A DNA stretch of 64,000 nucleotides from Algoriphagus lutimaris (lineage in GTDB: Bacteria; Bacteroidota; Bacteroidia; Cytophagales; Cyclobacteriaceae): positions 62,001 through 126,000 of the forward strand of contig NZ_JAFIDJ010000001.1 in NCBI RefSeq assembly GCF_017051705.1, given 5' to 3'. Shown piece after piece: positions 15,898-24,330 of the stretch. A model generated the notes under the pieces. It saw only the letters and a list, made by a program, of their open reading frames with translations, made no database searches and was not told where the DNA came from. A program made the translations under genes and the position numbers. Positions within the stretch are counted from its first letter, which is position 1. Each line of letters opens with the position of its first letter.

Positions 15898-16326
15898 ATG
15901 GACACACTCACAACAATTTTAGGTCAAAACATAGTGTTTTTAAATGTTATAACTGATCGTTTTCAGGAAGGTGGTTTTCTTGGAATGACACTAGTTTTCT
16001 TATGCTTAATATTGGGAATCTTCTTTACGATAAAAGCTTTTTCAAATCTTAAAAGTAATTTACCCACTTTCACTAAGTATAAAAAGCTGATAAATCAGGT
16101 CGTTTTGCTTGGTCTGGTAATCTCTTTTCTAAATTCCCTTTTGGGATTGATTCAGGCATTTGATTCATTGGAAGCTACAGGCGGAGCTGATCCAGCTATT
16201 GTTGCTGGCGGTCTAAAAGTCACTCTGCTTTCGCCTCTTTTTGGGTTACTCGTCTTCGTTCTGGGTTATACTGCCACTTTTATACTTAGCTGGATGCGAA
16301 AAACAGACCTGGAAGAAGCTAAATAA
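15898..16326 (+). CDS. MotA/TolQ/ExbB-like membrane protein
   Basis: A 142-residue protein with three to four membrane helices. GGFLGMTLVFLCLILGIFF, NQVVLLGLVISFLNSLLGLI and the Gly-rich AIVAGGLKVTLLSPLFGLLV with following helix match the conserved end of ExbB/TolQ/MotA proton-channel proteins (the 'GLxxALxxTxxGL' region). It is shorter than canonical ExbB (about 230), lacking the long cytoplasmic loop, and no ExbD/TolR partner is next to it. Such solo short members are common in Bacteroidota. Its coupled machine is unknown. The stop is 32 bases before the esterase start. Confidence 0.75.
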   Translation: MDTLTTILGQNIVFLNVITDRFQEGGFLGMTLVFLCLILGIFFTIKAFSNLKSNLPTFTKYKKLINQVVLLGLVISFLNSLLGLIQAFDSLEATGGADPAIVAGGLKVTLLSPLFGLLVFVLGYTATFILSWMRKTDLEEAK

Positions 16327-16358
16327 ATCAACATTCAAATTCCATAAAATCCTTTCTG

Positions 16359-17591
16359 ATGTCATTTTTCTTCAATCAAAAAACAGTTCTTTGCCTCGCT
16401 ATTTTGTTCAGCGTAATTGGTGAAGCTAAAGCTCAATATTTATCTCAGATCGGCTTAAAGGACTCTGTTTATTCAGAAGTTTTAAAAGAGTCCAGAGAGT
16501 TTTATGTACAGTTTCCAGAGGGATTTGATCCTGAAAGTGGCAAGAAATATCCCGCAGCATATATTCTCGATGGAGAGATTTTGTTGCCGGGACTGAGTGT
16601 CACGCAGAAGTTTTATTCGGGAGGTTTTATCCCCGATATGATCCTTATCGGAATTTCCAATCATCAAAATAGAACAAGGGACTTGACTCCATCTCTTGTG
16701 GAACCTAGTTGGGAACCTAATGGAGGAGCAGCTGATTTTTTAGAATTTATTTCTAAAGAATTGATCCCATATATCGAAAAAAAGTATCCGGTTACGGATT
16801 ACAGGAGCTTGATAGGACATTCCTACGGGGGGCTGTTTGCTATTAATACACTGCTAAACCAACCTGAACTTTTTGAAAATTACCTGGCAGTTGACCCTAG
16901 TTTGGATTGGGATGATCAATTGATGTTAAAGCAGGCGAAAGAAGTTTTTTCGAAAGAAAGCCTGGAAGGAAAATCTCTATATGTTTCACTTAGTGGGCAG
17001 TTGCATATGCAAAAGCCCGAAATGACTATCGCTACTGTCATGCAGGACGACTCGGATTTTACACTTTTCGCCCGAAGTAATCTTGCTTTTTCGGAGTTCA
17101 TCAGAGCAAAAGCAGGACAAGGTTTAGATTATGATTGGGAATTTTTTCCAAAAGATCTTCATGGCACTATTCCTCTTCCATCTATAAGGAATGGCTTGAT
17201 TTCCCTGTTTGAATGGTTTCAAATGGAAAACGTTGAATTGTTCAATATACCAGAGACAACCACTTCAGAACTACTTGATTTGATCAATTATAGGGCGAAA
17301 AAGTTAGAGGCTCATTTTGGATACCCGGAACCACCTATTCCTGAAGATTTGATGAATATGTCTGGATATATGAGTTTGGATCGGGGACAATTGGAAAAAG
17401 CGAAAATGTTTTTTGAGCAGGGAATTTACTATTTCCCTAAAAGTGCCAATATGTATGACTCAATGGCGGATTATTTTATTGCTGTGGGTAACTTCGAAAG
17501 TGCTTACAACCATGTAAAAAAAGCTTATTCCTTGAGCGAGAGCGATTACCATAAAGAGCGAATGGAAGAATTGGGATTAAAAATTAATTAG
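16359..17591 (+). CDS. Exported esterase D-family hydrolase with TPR tail
   Basis: A 410-residue alpha/beta hydrolase. A signal peptide (VLCLAILFSVIGEAKA) leads the mature protein. The catalytic Ser is in GHSYGGLFAINTLL, the family block YPAAYILDGE is near residue 65, and a His is likely in DLHGTIPL. This is the 'putative esterase' family (EstD/FrsA-like, also IroE/Fes siderophore esterases). The C-terminal ~70 residues (QLEKAKMFFEQGIYYFPKSA, SAYNHVKKAYSLSE) form one or two TPR repeats. It follows the ExbB-like gene closely and may share its transcript. The substrate is unknown. Confidence 0.85.
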   Translation: MSFFFNQKTVLCLAILFSVIGEAKAQYLSQIGLKDSVYSEVLKESREFYVQFPEGFDPESGKKYPAAYILDGEILLPGLSVTQKFYSGGFIPDMILIGISNHQNRTRDLTPSLVEPSWEPNGGAADFLEFISKELIPYIEKKYPVTDYRSLIGHSYGGLFAINTLLNQPELFENYLAVDPSLDWDDQLMLKQAKEVFSKESLEGKSLYVSLSGQLHMQKPEMTIATVMQDDSDFTLFARSNLAFSEFIRAKAGQGLDYDWEFFPKDLHGTIPLPSIRNGLISLFEWFQMENVELFNIPETTTSELLDLINYRAKKLEAHFGYPEPPIPEDLMNMSGYMSLDRGQLEKAKMFFEQGIYYFPKSANMYDSMADYFIAVGNFESAYNHVKKAYSLSESDYHKERMEELGLKIN

Positions 17592-17763
17592 TCTCTTTCT
17601 GATAATATTTTAAAAATTCGGACAAACCTAGAATTTGTAAGCGCATTTTCTGGGTTTTTTGTGGAATATTTCGATCACTTCCTGGAAATGATTTTGTCCA
17701 TTTATTGCCTAAGGATTTTCTGTATATTCATGACAACTTTTAACTTCAATCCCCTTCCAATTT

Positions 17764-19119
17764 ATGAATAGGAAATTATTTCTTTTGGTAATTTTAGTTG
17801 CTTTAATCAGCAAACAAACATACGCTCAAAATCTCATCATCAATGGAGGATGGGTGTTTGACACTTCTACCAAAACCTTTGAAAAGAATAAAGGGATATA
17901 CTTGGTGAATGGGGTTTTTGGAACTGGTTCAGAGCAAATCTTAAATTGGGAAGTATTTAACTTGACCGACGAAGATTATGTATTACCCGGACTAATCGAT
18001 TTGCATGCCCATTATAGAATCAGCTACAATCAAGAAGCCTATGACGATACGGTTGCCATGCCCAAGATATTTCTGGCTAATGGGGTCACCAGTACTTTTC
18101 CTGCTGGGGAAATAGAGCCCGAGAAAATGTGGGATCTACAGAAAGAAATTGATGCCAATAAGAGACCTGGTCCAAGAATCCTCCATTCTGGGCCATATTA
18201 TGGAACAGCAGCTCCTGATTGGAATCCAGATTTTACAGAAAAAGATATTCGTGAACGAGTGGATTATTGGGCAAAAAGAGGAGCCTATGGTTTGAAAGCC
18301 AAAGGGATTACTCCTGAGCATTTGGCCATTCTTATCGATCAGGCTCATAAGAATAAATTAACGGTAACCGGTCATTTGGATTCTGGGTTTAGAAATTCTG
18401 TCAATCCTCAAGATGCGATTGACATGGGTATAGATCGGGTAGAGCATTTTTTAGGAGGGGATTTATTGGCTGATACTACCAATGCGTACTATAGCTTGAA
18501 ACAACTGGATCCCATGGATCCGAAATTGGAGGAAATCATTCAATTGTATATTCAAAATGGGGTGTATTTCGATGCTACTTTAGGAACCTATGGAGCGATT
18601 GGTCTGGTTGATTCTCCAATTTTTTTTGATTGGGCCTATGAAAGACAATATTTCACCCCATTTACAGAGAAACTGATAGAAGGGATCAAACCATCCGATT
18701 TCAATGCCTTATGTGCAGAGATTTATCCTGTAAAACAAGGAGTCTTGAAAAGATATTATGATGCCGGAGGCTTGATAACTGTCGGTACGGATAGGCCTTT
18801 ATTATTGGATAATTATCTAGGAGGTGGAATAGGAGGTTTTTTCATCCATAGGGAAATGGCAGCCATGGTGGAAGTAGGAATTCCTGCTGCGGAGGTGCTG
18901 TATTTTGCCACACAACAAAATGCAGAGGCTTTGGGAATTGAGGATCGAGCGGGAAGCATCAGTCCTGGGAAATGGGCCGACTTGATGATTACGAAAGGAA
19001 ACCCGATCGAGGATATTAAGAGGACTCGATTCGTTCATACTGTCATCAAAGGGGGCAGGATCTATTCATCAGAGGAATTGAAAAATGCTGCTAAAGGGAA
19101 GTTGGGGCCAGAGAAATAA
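17764..19119 (+). CDS. Exported amidohydrolase
   Basis: A 451-residue amidohydrolase-superfamily protein with a signal peptide (LFLLVILVALISKQTYA). Metal-binding HxH is H81-A-H83 in GLIDLHAHY, with the Lys/His ligands in GAYGLKAKG and VTGHLDSG, a further H in RVEHFLG and the catalytic D in TVGTDRPLL. The C-terminal strand SPGKWADLMITKGNPIEDI is typical of imidazolonepropionase-like members. It probably hydrolyses a cyclic amide or dipeptide in the periplasm. It is convergent with a second, distinct exported amidohydrolase 39 bases away, so the two may act on related substrates. Confidence 0.87.
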   Translation: MNRKLFLLVILVALISKQTYAQNLIINGGWVFDTSTKTFEKNKGIYLVNGVFGTGSEQILNWEVFNLTDEDYVLPGLIDLHAHYRISYNQEAYDDTVAMPKIFLANGVTSTFPAGEIEPEKMWDLQKEIDANKRPGPRILHSGPYYGTAAPDWNPDFTEKDIRERVDYWAKRGAYGLKAKGITPEHLAILIDQAHKNKLTVTGHLDSGFRNSVNPQDAIDMGIDRVEHFLGGDLLADTTNAYYSLKQLDPMDPKLEEIIQLYIQNGVYFDATLGTYGAIGLVDSPIFFDWAYERQYFTPFTEKLIEGIKPSDFNALCAEIYPVKQGVLKRYYDAGGLITVGTDRPLLLDNYLGGGIGGFFIHREMAAMVEVGIPAAEVLYFATQQNAEALGIEDRAGSISPGKWADLMITKGNPIEDIKRTRFVHTVIKGGRIYSSEELKNAAKGKLGPEK

Positions 19120-19158
19120 AAATATTCATCGGATCAATACCATTTTCAGCTTCTTATT

Positions 19159-20460
19159 CTATTTGATCGCTTTGATCACTTTTCCTCCTTTCATTACGAA
19201 TTCTACACGGGATAATTCAGTAATATCGTCTAGCGGATTTTTCTTCGTAGCAATGATGTCTGCAAATTTCCCAACCTTAATACTTCCTATTTCATCCTCT
19301 TTCATCAATAATTCCGCATTTACTTTAGTTCCTGCGAGAATCGCCTGCAAAGGGGACATTCCTAATTTGACAAGTAACTCAAATTCCTTAGCTGCAAAAT
19401 AGGGAGGGAATCCAACATTGTCTGAACCAATTCCCACTTTTACCCCTCGTTCAATGGCTTTTGAATACATCTTCCATGACTCCTCTCGATGCTTCAAGGT
19501 TAATTCATACATTTTGGCCTGTGCCTCACTTTCCTTCCATGTCTCCAATCCATACTCTCCGACACTAACAGTAGGAATTAAAAATGCATCATACTTCAAA
19601 AAAAGATCAATACTTTCATCATTGAGAAAGGTGCCATGTTCTATGGATCTTGCCCCAAACTGGATCGCTTTATTGATGCCTTCTGTAGCATGTGCATGAG
19701 CCATCACCGGAACACCTCTTCTTTTGGCTTCTTCCATTGCTGCTATTATTTCCTCATCACTAAACTGGACATTTTGTGGGTTATCTCCTTCGGACATAAA
19801 TGCCCCAGTTACCAAAATTTTAATCCAGTCGCTTCCATATTTTATTTCCTCCCGAATAGCCTTTTGAATTTCCTCTTTACCATCTACGACTAGACCATCA
19901 GCAATAATCGATTGATCAGGAGAGAAAAAATTAATATCACCCCCACCCCCTGTCACTGATAAATAATGTCCCGCTCCGTAGATTCTTGGGCCATCAAATA
20001 AACCGTTATTTATCGCATCTCTAATTTCAAAATGTGCGTATTGGGTATCCGCATCACCTGCTATTCTTAAAGTAGTCCAACCCTCATTCAGCCAATTTTG
20101 GACTGATTTTAATCCTCTGAGCGCATTGAAAGCCGAGGACCCTTTTAAGTGATTTACTTGGTAATCGTCTCCATAAATTAAGGGATGTACATGTGCGTCT
20201 ATCAATCCTGGCAGCACAGTATATGCGGAAAGATCTATCACTTCATAATCAGGTTTTATAATAGCTCTATTTCCTATTTCTACAATTCTATCCTCCTCAA
20301 TGAGGATTACTGTATTGGTGAAGACTTTATCATCTTCAGCGGTAATAAGTTTACCACATATGATCGCTGTTTTTTCTTGAGCATGCAGCACAAGGGAAAA
20401 CATGAGCATAAGTACGGATAAGAGGATTCGGTTTTTCATCATCAGTTTTTTTTGAGGCAT
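19159..20460 (-). CDS. Exported imidazolonepropionase/Xaa-Pro dipeptidase-like amidohydrolase
   Basis: A 433-residue amidohydrolase with a signal peptide (LLSVLMLMFSLVLHAQ). The metal site starts with PGLIDAHVHP, followed by a Lys in SDWIKILVTG, MAHAHATEG, IEHGTFL and the Asp in GIGSDNVGFP. The C-terminus GKFADIIATKKNPLDDI is the usual closing strand. Related enzymes include secreted prolidase-like and N-acyl-amino-acid hydrolases. The start could also be an ATG at 20442 or 20439, both of which keep the signal peptide. Its stop faces the stop of the other amidohydrolase. Confidence 0.88.
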   Translation of the reverse strand: MPQKKLMMKNRILLSVLMLMFSLVLHAQEKTAIICGKLITAEDDKVFTNTVILIEEDRIVEIGNRAIIKPDYEVIDLSAYTVLPGLIDAHVHPLIYGDDYQVNHLKGSSAFNALRGLKSVQNWLNEGWTTLRIAGDADTQYAHFEIRDAINNGLFDGPRIYGAGHYLSVTGGGGDINFFSPDQSIIADGLVVDGKEEIQKAIREEIKYGSDWIKILVTGAFMSEGDNPQNVQFSDEEIIAAMEEAKRRGVPVMAHAHATEGINKAIQFGARSIEHGTFLNDESIDLFLKYDAFLIPTVSVGEYGLETWKESEAQAKMYELTLKHREESWKMYSKAIERGVKVGIGSDNVGFPPYFAAKEFELLVKLGMSPLQAILAGTKVNAELLMKEDEIGSIKVGKFADIIATKKNPLDDITELSRVEFVMKGGKVIKAIK

Positions 20461-20569
20461 GGTCAGGTTGACTATGCGCTAAATATTGGGCTTTCCTTGA
20501 CCTAATTACCGCTTTTTATCCTACAATAGCCTAGCGTGAATTCTTGTAGGGGGTGGTTATTAACAAAGC

Positions 20570-21964
20570 CTAATCAAATAAATATACACTAAAGTCCTTG
20601 ATTTGTGCTTCCCCTTTTGAGTCCAGAATTTTCAGGCGTATCTCAGACAACTCCATTTCATCAAATCGATGAATGAACTTATGGCCTATAACTGTACCTT
20701 CAAAAATGGTCTCCCAACCACTTTTGGTTTTGCCTTCCACTAAAAATTTACGAATGCGTTCTCCTTTAGAGATTTCCTCCATTAGGACCAATTGATTGAT
20801 TGCTGTTCGTTTTGGTAGGTTGATGCTGAGCTTATTCCCAGAACCTGAAGTAGACCCGATTTTATTGCTAAACCTTCTTTTGATTTCATCTCCGAATTCC
20901 ATTAATCGTTTGGTATCAGTATCGGGAATTAGACCTTCTGCATTGGGGGTCAGTCCTAAAATCAGACTGGTATTATGGCCTACCGAATTATAATACATAT
21001 TGACAAGTTTCTCCAAGGGATATACCAAATGGTCTCTTCCCGGTTCCCAAAACCAATCATGTCCTCCATGTCCCCTCAAGGGGGCATCGCTCATGGCAGG
21101 CATATAATAGGTACCGTTGGGGTCTCCTGTTTTCAGTAATTCAAAATTATTTTTACTGATTTCCTCCCTTGCACTTTCTCCCGATCCTATCGCCGGGTAA
21201 GCAAAGGTCCCCCAACTCGGATAAGGAACAGTTCCGGATTCACTGCCTCCCCAACGCATATCTGCCCGCTGTAGGTTGTGATAAAACAAACCATTGGGTT
21301 GGTATTTTTCAAATATGGATAAAACATCTGGACCTCCTTGTTCAGGGCCATGTGCACCTCCATCAAACCAAACCATGGCCCAGTCTCCGTAATTGGTAAA
21401 AATTTCTTTGACCATACCTTCAACCATGGTGTTGTAATGCTGCTGACGATTTTTAGCAAATTCACTAGATCCTTCGATCCTAAAATCGTGGATTCCATAG
21501 AAGGAATTCCATCTGATTCCAATATAAACTCCCGCTTGGAGTCCATACTTTTCACAAGAAGCTTTAAAATCCCGGAGTAGATCGCCTTTGCCATCTTGCC
21601 ATTTCAAAGCCTTCATGCTATAAGGGTTGTAATCACTTTGAAATAAAGCAAAGCCAGTTTCATGGGTAGCGGTCAAAATAGCAATTTTTACTCCCGCGTC
21701 TTTTGCGGCTTTTACCCATTGGTCTGTATCTAGTTTTTCAGGATTGAAAATGTTATAATCTGGAATAGGAGTAATTCTGTTATAAGCCTGGTTGTAAACT
21801 TTCCCATCAAACACATGGAGATCATAGTGAAAGACGGCTACCATCTCTGTATTTTGCCAGTTAAGCTGGGCCTGAGTTGGAATGGGAACTTGATCTTGCG
21901 CTTGCGAAAATGTCAAACCAAGGAAAAATAGGCAAAAGCTTAACAGGGATTTTTTTAGGGACAT
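20570..21964 (-). CDS. Alpha-L-fucosidase-like glycoside hydrolase (GH29)
   Basis: A 464-residue exported enzyme: signal FCLFFLGLTFSQA, then a GH29 TIM barrel. MVAVFHYDLHVFDG, AGVKIAILTATHETGFALFQ and YGLQAGVYIGIRWN are family blocks, and the catalytic nucleophile is D201 in MVWFDGG. A C-terminal beta domain begins near residue 385 (NLPKRTAINQLVLMEEI, FKFIHRFDEM-type strand). GH29 enzymes release L-fucose. Here the usual KHHDGF motif reads ATHETGF, so specificity may differ. The next gene, an exported hydrolase, is on the same strand upstream after 44 bases. Confidence 0.85.
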   Translation of the reverse strand: MSLKKSLLSFCLFFLGLTFSQAQDQVPIPTQAQLNWQNTEMVAVFHYDLHVFDGKVYNQAYNRITPIPDYNIFNPEKLDTDQWVKAAKDAGVKIAILTATHETGFALFQSDYNPYSMKALKWQDGKGDLLRDFKASCEKYGLQAGVYIGIRWNSFYGIHDFRIEGSSEFAKNRQQHYNTMVEGMVKEIFTNYGDWAMVWFDGGAHGPEQGGPDVLSIFEKYQPNGLFYHNLQRADMRWGGSESGTVPYPSWGTFAYPAIGSGESAREEISKNNFELLKTGDPNGTYYMPAMSDAPLRGHGGHDWFWEPGRDHLVYPLEKLVNMYYNSVGHNTSLILGLTPNAEGLIPDTDTKRLMEFGDEIKRRFSNKIGSTSGSGNKLSINLPKRTAINQLVLMEEISKGERIRKFLVEGKTKSGWETIFEGTVIGHKFIHRFDEMELSEIRLKILDSKGEAQIKDFSVYLFD

Positions 21965-22008
21965 GTTAGGGTAATTTCTTTTAAAAGCTTAAAAAAAATG
22001 GAATGCTT

Positions 22009-22803
22009 TTACTTTTCAATACTTTTTAGGATAAAGTCCACCAATAGACTTGGATCTTTTAAACTATGTGGATGATGTCCAACTCCTGGTTTTGGGATCA
22101 AAGTAATTTGTCCACCAGCTTTTCGGAATTCTTCAGCTAGCAAATAGGTGTTTTCCATAAAAGGGACAACTTTGTCTGATTCCCCATAAACATGTATCAC
22201 AGGAATCTTTGCTTTCGCAATTGCAACACTCTTGTATATGGGAATGCCTTTAAAATCACGAACGGAAGCAGAATCCAATCCATACGCTTCTAAACATTTT
22301 TTCCAATCATTGGGACTTCCTTGACCAGCAAATAAGCCTCCTGGCCAACTTTTGATATCGCAGACCGGAGCGTCTGCATAGATGGAATAAACTTTATCAG
22401 TATTTTCTGTGGCCCAATTATAAATAATCAGACCACCACGGCTCATGCCTTCCAAAACCACCTTCGGGTTTAGTTTGTATTCTTTTCTGCAGAATTCATA
22501 AAACTCATTCCATCGTTGCACAGCTTCTGGATTACCAAATAACCCGGCTACATCTACATAAACTACATGAAATCCTTTTTCTAATAAGGCTTGGTCCAAT
22601 TGTGGCTCATGTCCCCAGAACCGAGCTCTCCAAATCCAGTTTCTGGTATCATTTGCCTCTTTGGGGAATACGATCTTTGCTGCATGGCCTTGAAATGAAA
22701 ACTCCTTTACTTCATATTCTGAGAAAGCAGAATTCTGGGCAAAGCTTTGAGAAACCAAAAAGCTAAAACCAATAATCGCGATGGTTTTGATAAGGGAGTT
22801 CAT
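22009..22803 (-). CDS. Exported alpha/beta hydrolase (dienelactone hydrolase/acetyl xylan esterase-like)
   Basis: A 264-residue alpha/beta-hydrolase with signal IAIIGFSFLVSQSFAQ. The nucleophile elbow is VLEGMSRGGLIIYNWA, the acid is in HVYGESDKVVPF and the His is in KPGVGHHPHSL. The N-terminal AKIVFPKEANDTRNWIWRAR pattern is seen in exported Bacteroidota sugar esterases that sit beside glycosidases. Its position before the GH29 gene supports an ester-removing role, such as deacetylation of a polysaccharide, but the substrate is unknown. Confidence 0.83.
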   Translation of the reverse strand: MNSLIKTIAIIGFSFLVSQSFAQNSAFSEYEVKEFSFQGHAAKIVFPKEANDTRNWIWRARFWGHEPQLDQALLEKGFHVVYVDVAGLFGNPEAVQRWNEFYEFCRKEYKLNPKVVLEGMSRGGLIIYNWATENTDKVYSIYADAPVCDIKSWPGGLFAGQGSPNDWKKCLEAYGLDSASVRDFKGIPIYKSVAIAKAKIPVIHVYGESDKVVPFMENTYLLAEEFRKAGGQITLIPKPGVGHHPHSLKDPSLLVDFILKSIEK

Positions 22804-22826
22804 AAGTTAGCTGGATTTGAGCGAAT

Positions 22827-23279
22827 TTATAGTTCCTCTTTAGGAATGGCCATGGTGTGGTTTCCTATCAAGTAGCATTTCCCACCAATTTCCACATAAG
22901 TTCTCATAAAATGATAGGTAGTGGGTTGAGGTCCTCGATCTACCACAGTAATCCCCGTGACCACCGCAGTATTACCGGAAATAGCCACTTTTACATCTCG
23001 TTGGGACCTTGAACGGGTATTTGAAGTTCCTGCTGCTTTCTGTTTTTTGGCCCGTTCAACTACCGACCATTTAGAATCCACCATGGTACCATGATTATGT
23101 ACCCAGACAAACTCCTCTCCCAAAGTAGTTTCAAAAAAATCAGGGTTGGGATGCAAATTTGCCTCTTCCCATTTTGAATCAAGTAATTTGATGCTTTCTG
23201 CTGTCATACAGGTAGTTTGAGCGGAAGCGATGTAATAGGAGGAAAATACGAGTAGGAATAAAAGAATACTGGCTCTCAT
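22827..23279 (-). CDS. Exported NTF2-like protein (SnoaL/DUF4440-like)
   Basis: From the ATG at 23279 the product is 150 residues: signal RASILLFLLVFSSYYIASA, then an NTF2-fold domain (IKLLDSKWEEANLHPNPDFF, LGEEFVWVHNHGTMVDSKWS, AVVTGITVVDRGP, YHFMRTYVEIGGKCYLIGNH). The upstream in-frame stretch to 23465 overlaps the epimerase gene and does not look like protein, so the signal-peptide start is chosen. The fold often hosts small-molecule lyases or isomerases, and no substrate can be given. It lies close before the hydrolase gene on the same strand. Confidence 0.82.
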   Translation of the reverse strand: MRASILLFLLVFSSYYIASAQTTCMTAESIKLLDSKWEEANLHPNPDFFETTLGEEFVWVHNHGTMVDSKWSVVERAKKQKAAGTSNTRSRSQRDVKVAISGNTAVVTGITVVDRGPQPTTYHFMRTYVEIGGKCYLIGNHTMAIPKEEL

Positions 23280-23361
23280 TTGGATTGGGTTATGGGCTAT
23301 AAAACTAGTTAAAGGTTTTAGTGAAATGATTAAGAATAGGATAGGCTCTAAAATGATTTGA

Positions 23362-24255
23362 CTATTCCCAATCCAAATAATTTCTCCAATTATGCTGTTC
23401 CTTGAAGCCCAGTACTTCTTTGATTTTTCGATTTGAAAATAAGGCTTCATGCTCTTCCAATTCACGGGTGATAGGTACTCCTGGAAAGAATTGTTCAGCC
23501 AGTTTTTTACTAGGAATCACTGCTCCGTTATGGTCATTTCCTGCATTGAAGACTTGGTATCCTAACCCATTTTTCTTCAAACATAAGTCCACAATTTGCC
23601 CCAAATCTCTGGCATCGATATAGCAAAATGCATTCCTACGTCTGACCTCAGGATTTTCTAAATAGTGAGGGAATAATTCGACATATTCATGAGGCTCAAT
23701 TACATTCCCGATACGAAGGGCATAAATGTCATAACCTGATCTTCGCTGGAAGGTCCGAGCCGTTTTTTCATTAACTACTTTGGATAAGCCATAACTATCC
23801 ATAGGATCCACATCATAGTCTTCCTCCAGTGGTAAAGATTTAGGGTCGGTTTTCCCATCAGAAAAACAAATCCCATAGGTGGTTTCCGAAGATGCGATGA
23901 TGATCTTTTTTATTCCCAACTTCACTGCCGCCTCAATCACATTGTAAGTGCCTATGGAATTTACTCGGAAAGTTTCATTGTCGGGATTGATCAAAATTCT
24001 GGGGACTGCAGCAAAGTGAACCACTGCATCAAACTTGGGCGTCCCATTACCTATTTCCAGTTCGCCTAGATTGGAATAGGAGGACATGGCATTGAACATT
24101 TGTCCCGAATCGGTGATATCGGCTATCAAATTGTCCACTTTGGGGTGATTCAAAGGTTTCAAGTCTACATTCATGACCTGATGCCCCTGGTCCAATAAGT
24201 AGGGGATGACGTGTTTTCCAGCTTTTCCTGAACCTCCTGTAAAGAATATTCGCAT
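23362..24255 (-). CDS. NAD-dependent epimerase/dehydratase
   Basis: A 297-residue extended SDR from the ATG at 24255. The Rossmann motif is TGGSGKAGKH near residue 7, the catalytic Tyr-Lys pair is YGLSK with a Ser in SSETTYG, and the substrate region shows EPHEYVELFPHY and FCYIDARDLGQ. Extended SDRs of this type act on nucleotide sugars or related hydroxy compounds. The frame extends to 24300 but the Rossmann strand begins at this ATG. It is cytoplasmic, in a cluster with the exported GH29 and esterase genes, which suggests sugar processing. Confidence 0.9.
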   Translation of the reverse strand: MRIFFTGGSGKAGKHVIPYLLDQGHQVMNVDLKPLNHPKVDNLIADITDSGQMFNAMSSYSNLGELEIGNGTPKFDAVVHFAAVPRILINPDNETFRVNSIGTYNVIEAAVKLGIKKIIIASSETTYGICFSDGKTDPKSLPLEEDYDVDPMDSYGLSKVVNEKTARTFQRRSGYDIYALRIGNVIEPHEYVELFPHYLENPEVRRRNAFCYIDARDLGQIVDLCLKKNGLGYQVFNAGNDHNGAVIPSKKLAEQFFPGVPITRELEEHEALFSNRKIKEVLGFKEQHNWRNYLDWE

Positions 24256-24330
24256 GTTGAGATTGGGGTTTATTGTGAAAATGAAATGAGGATCATTCAA
24301 AGTAAAAAACCTTGAATGATCCTTTAGGAC

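Noticed and set aside
22827-23465. The longer (212-codon) version of the NTF2-like protein
   Set aside because: The added N-terminus overlaps the epimerase gene and is not protein-like, whereas the inner ATG begins a clean signal peptide.
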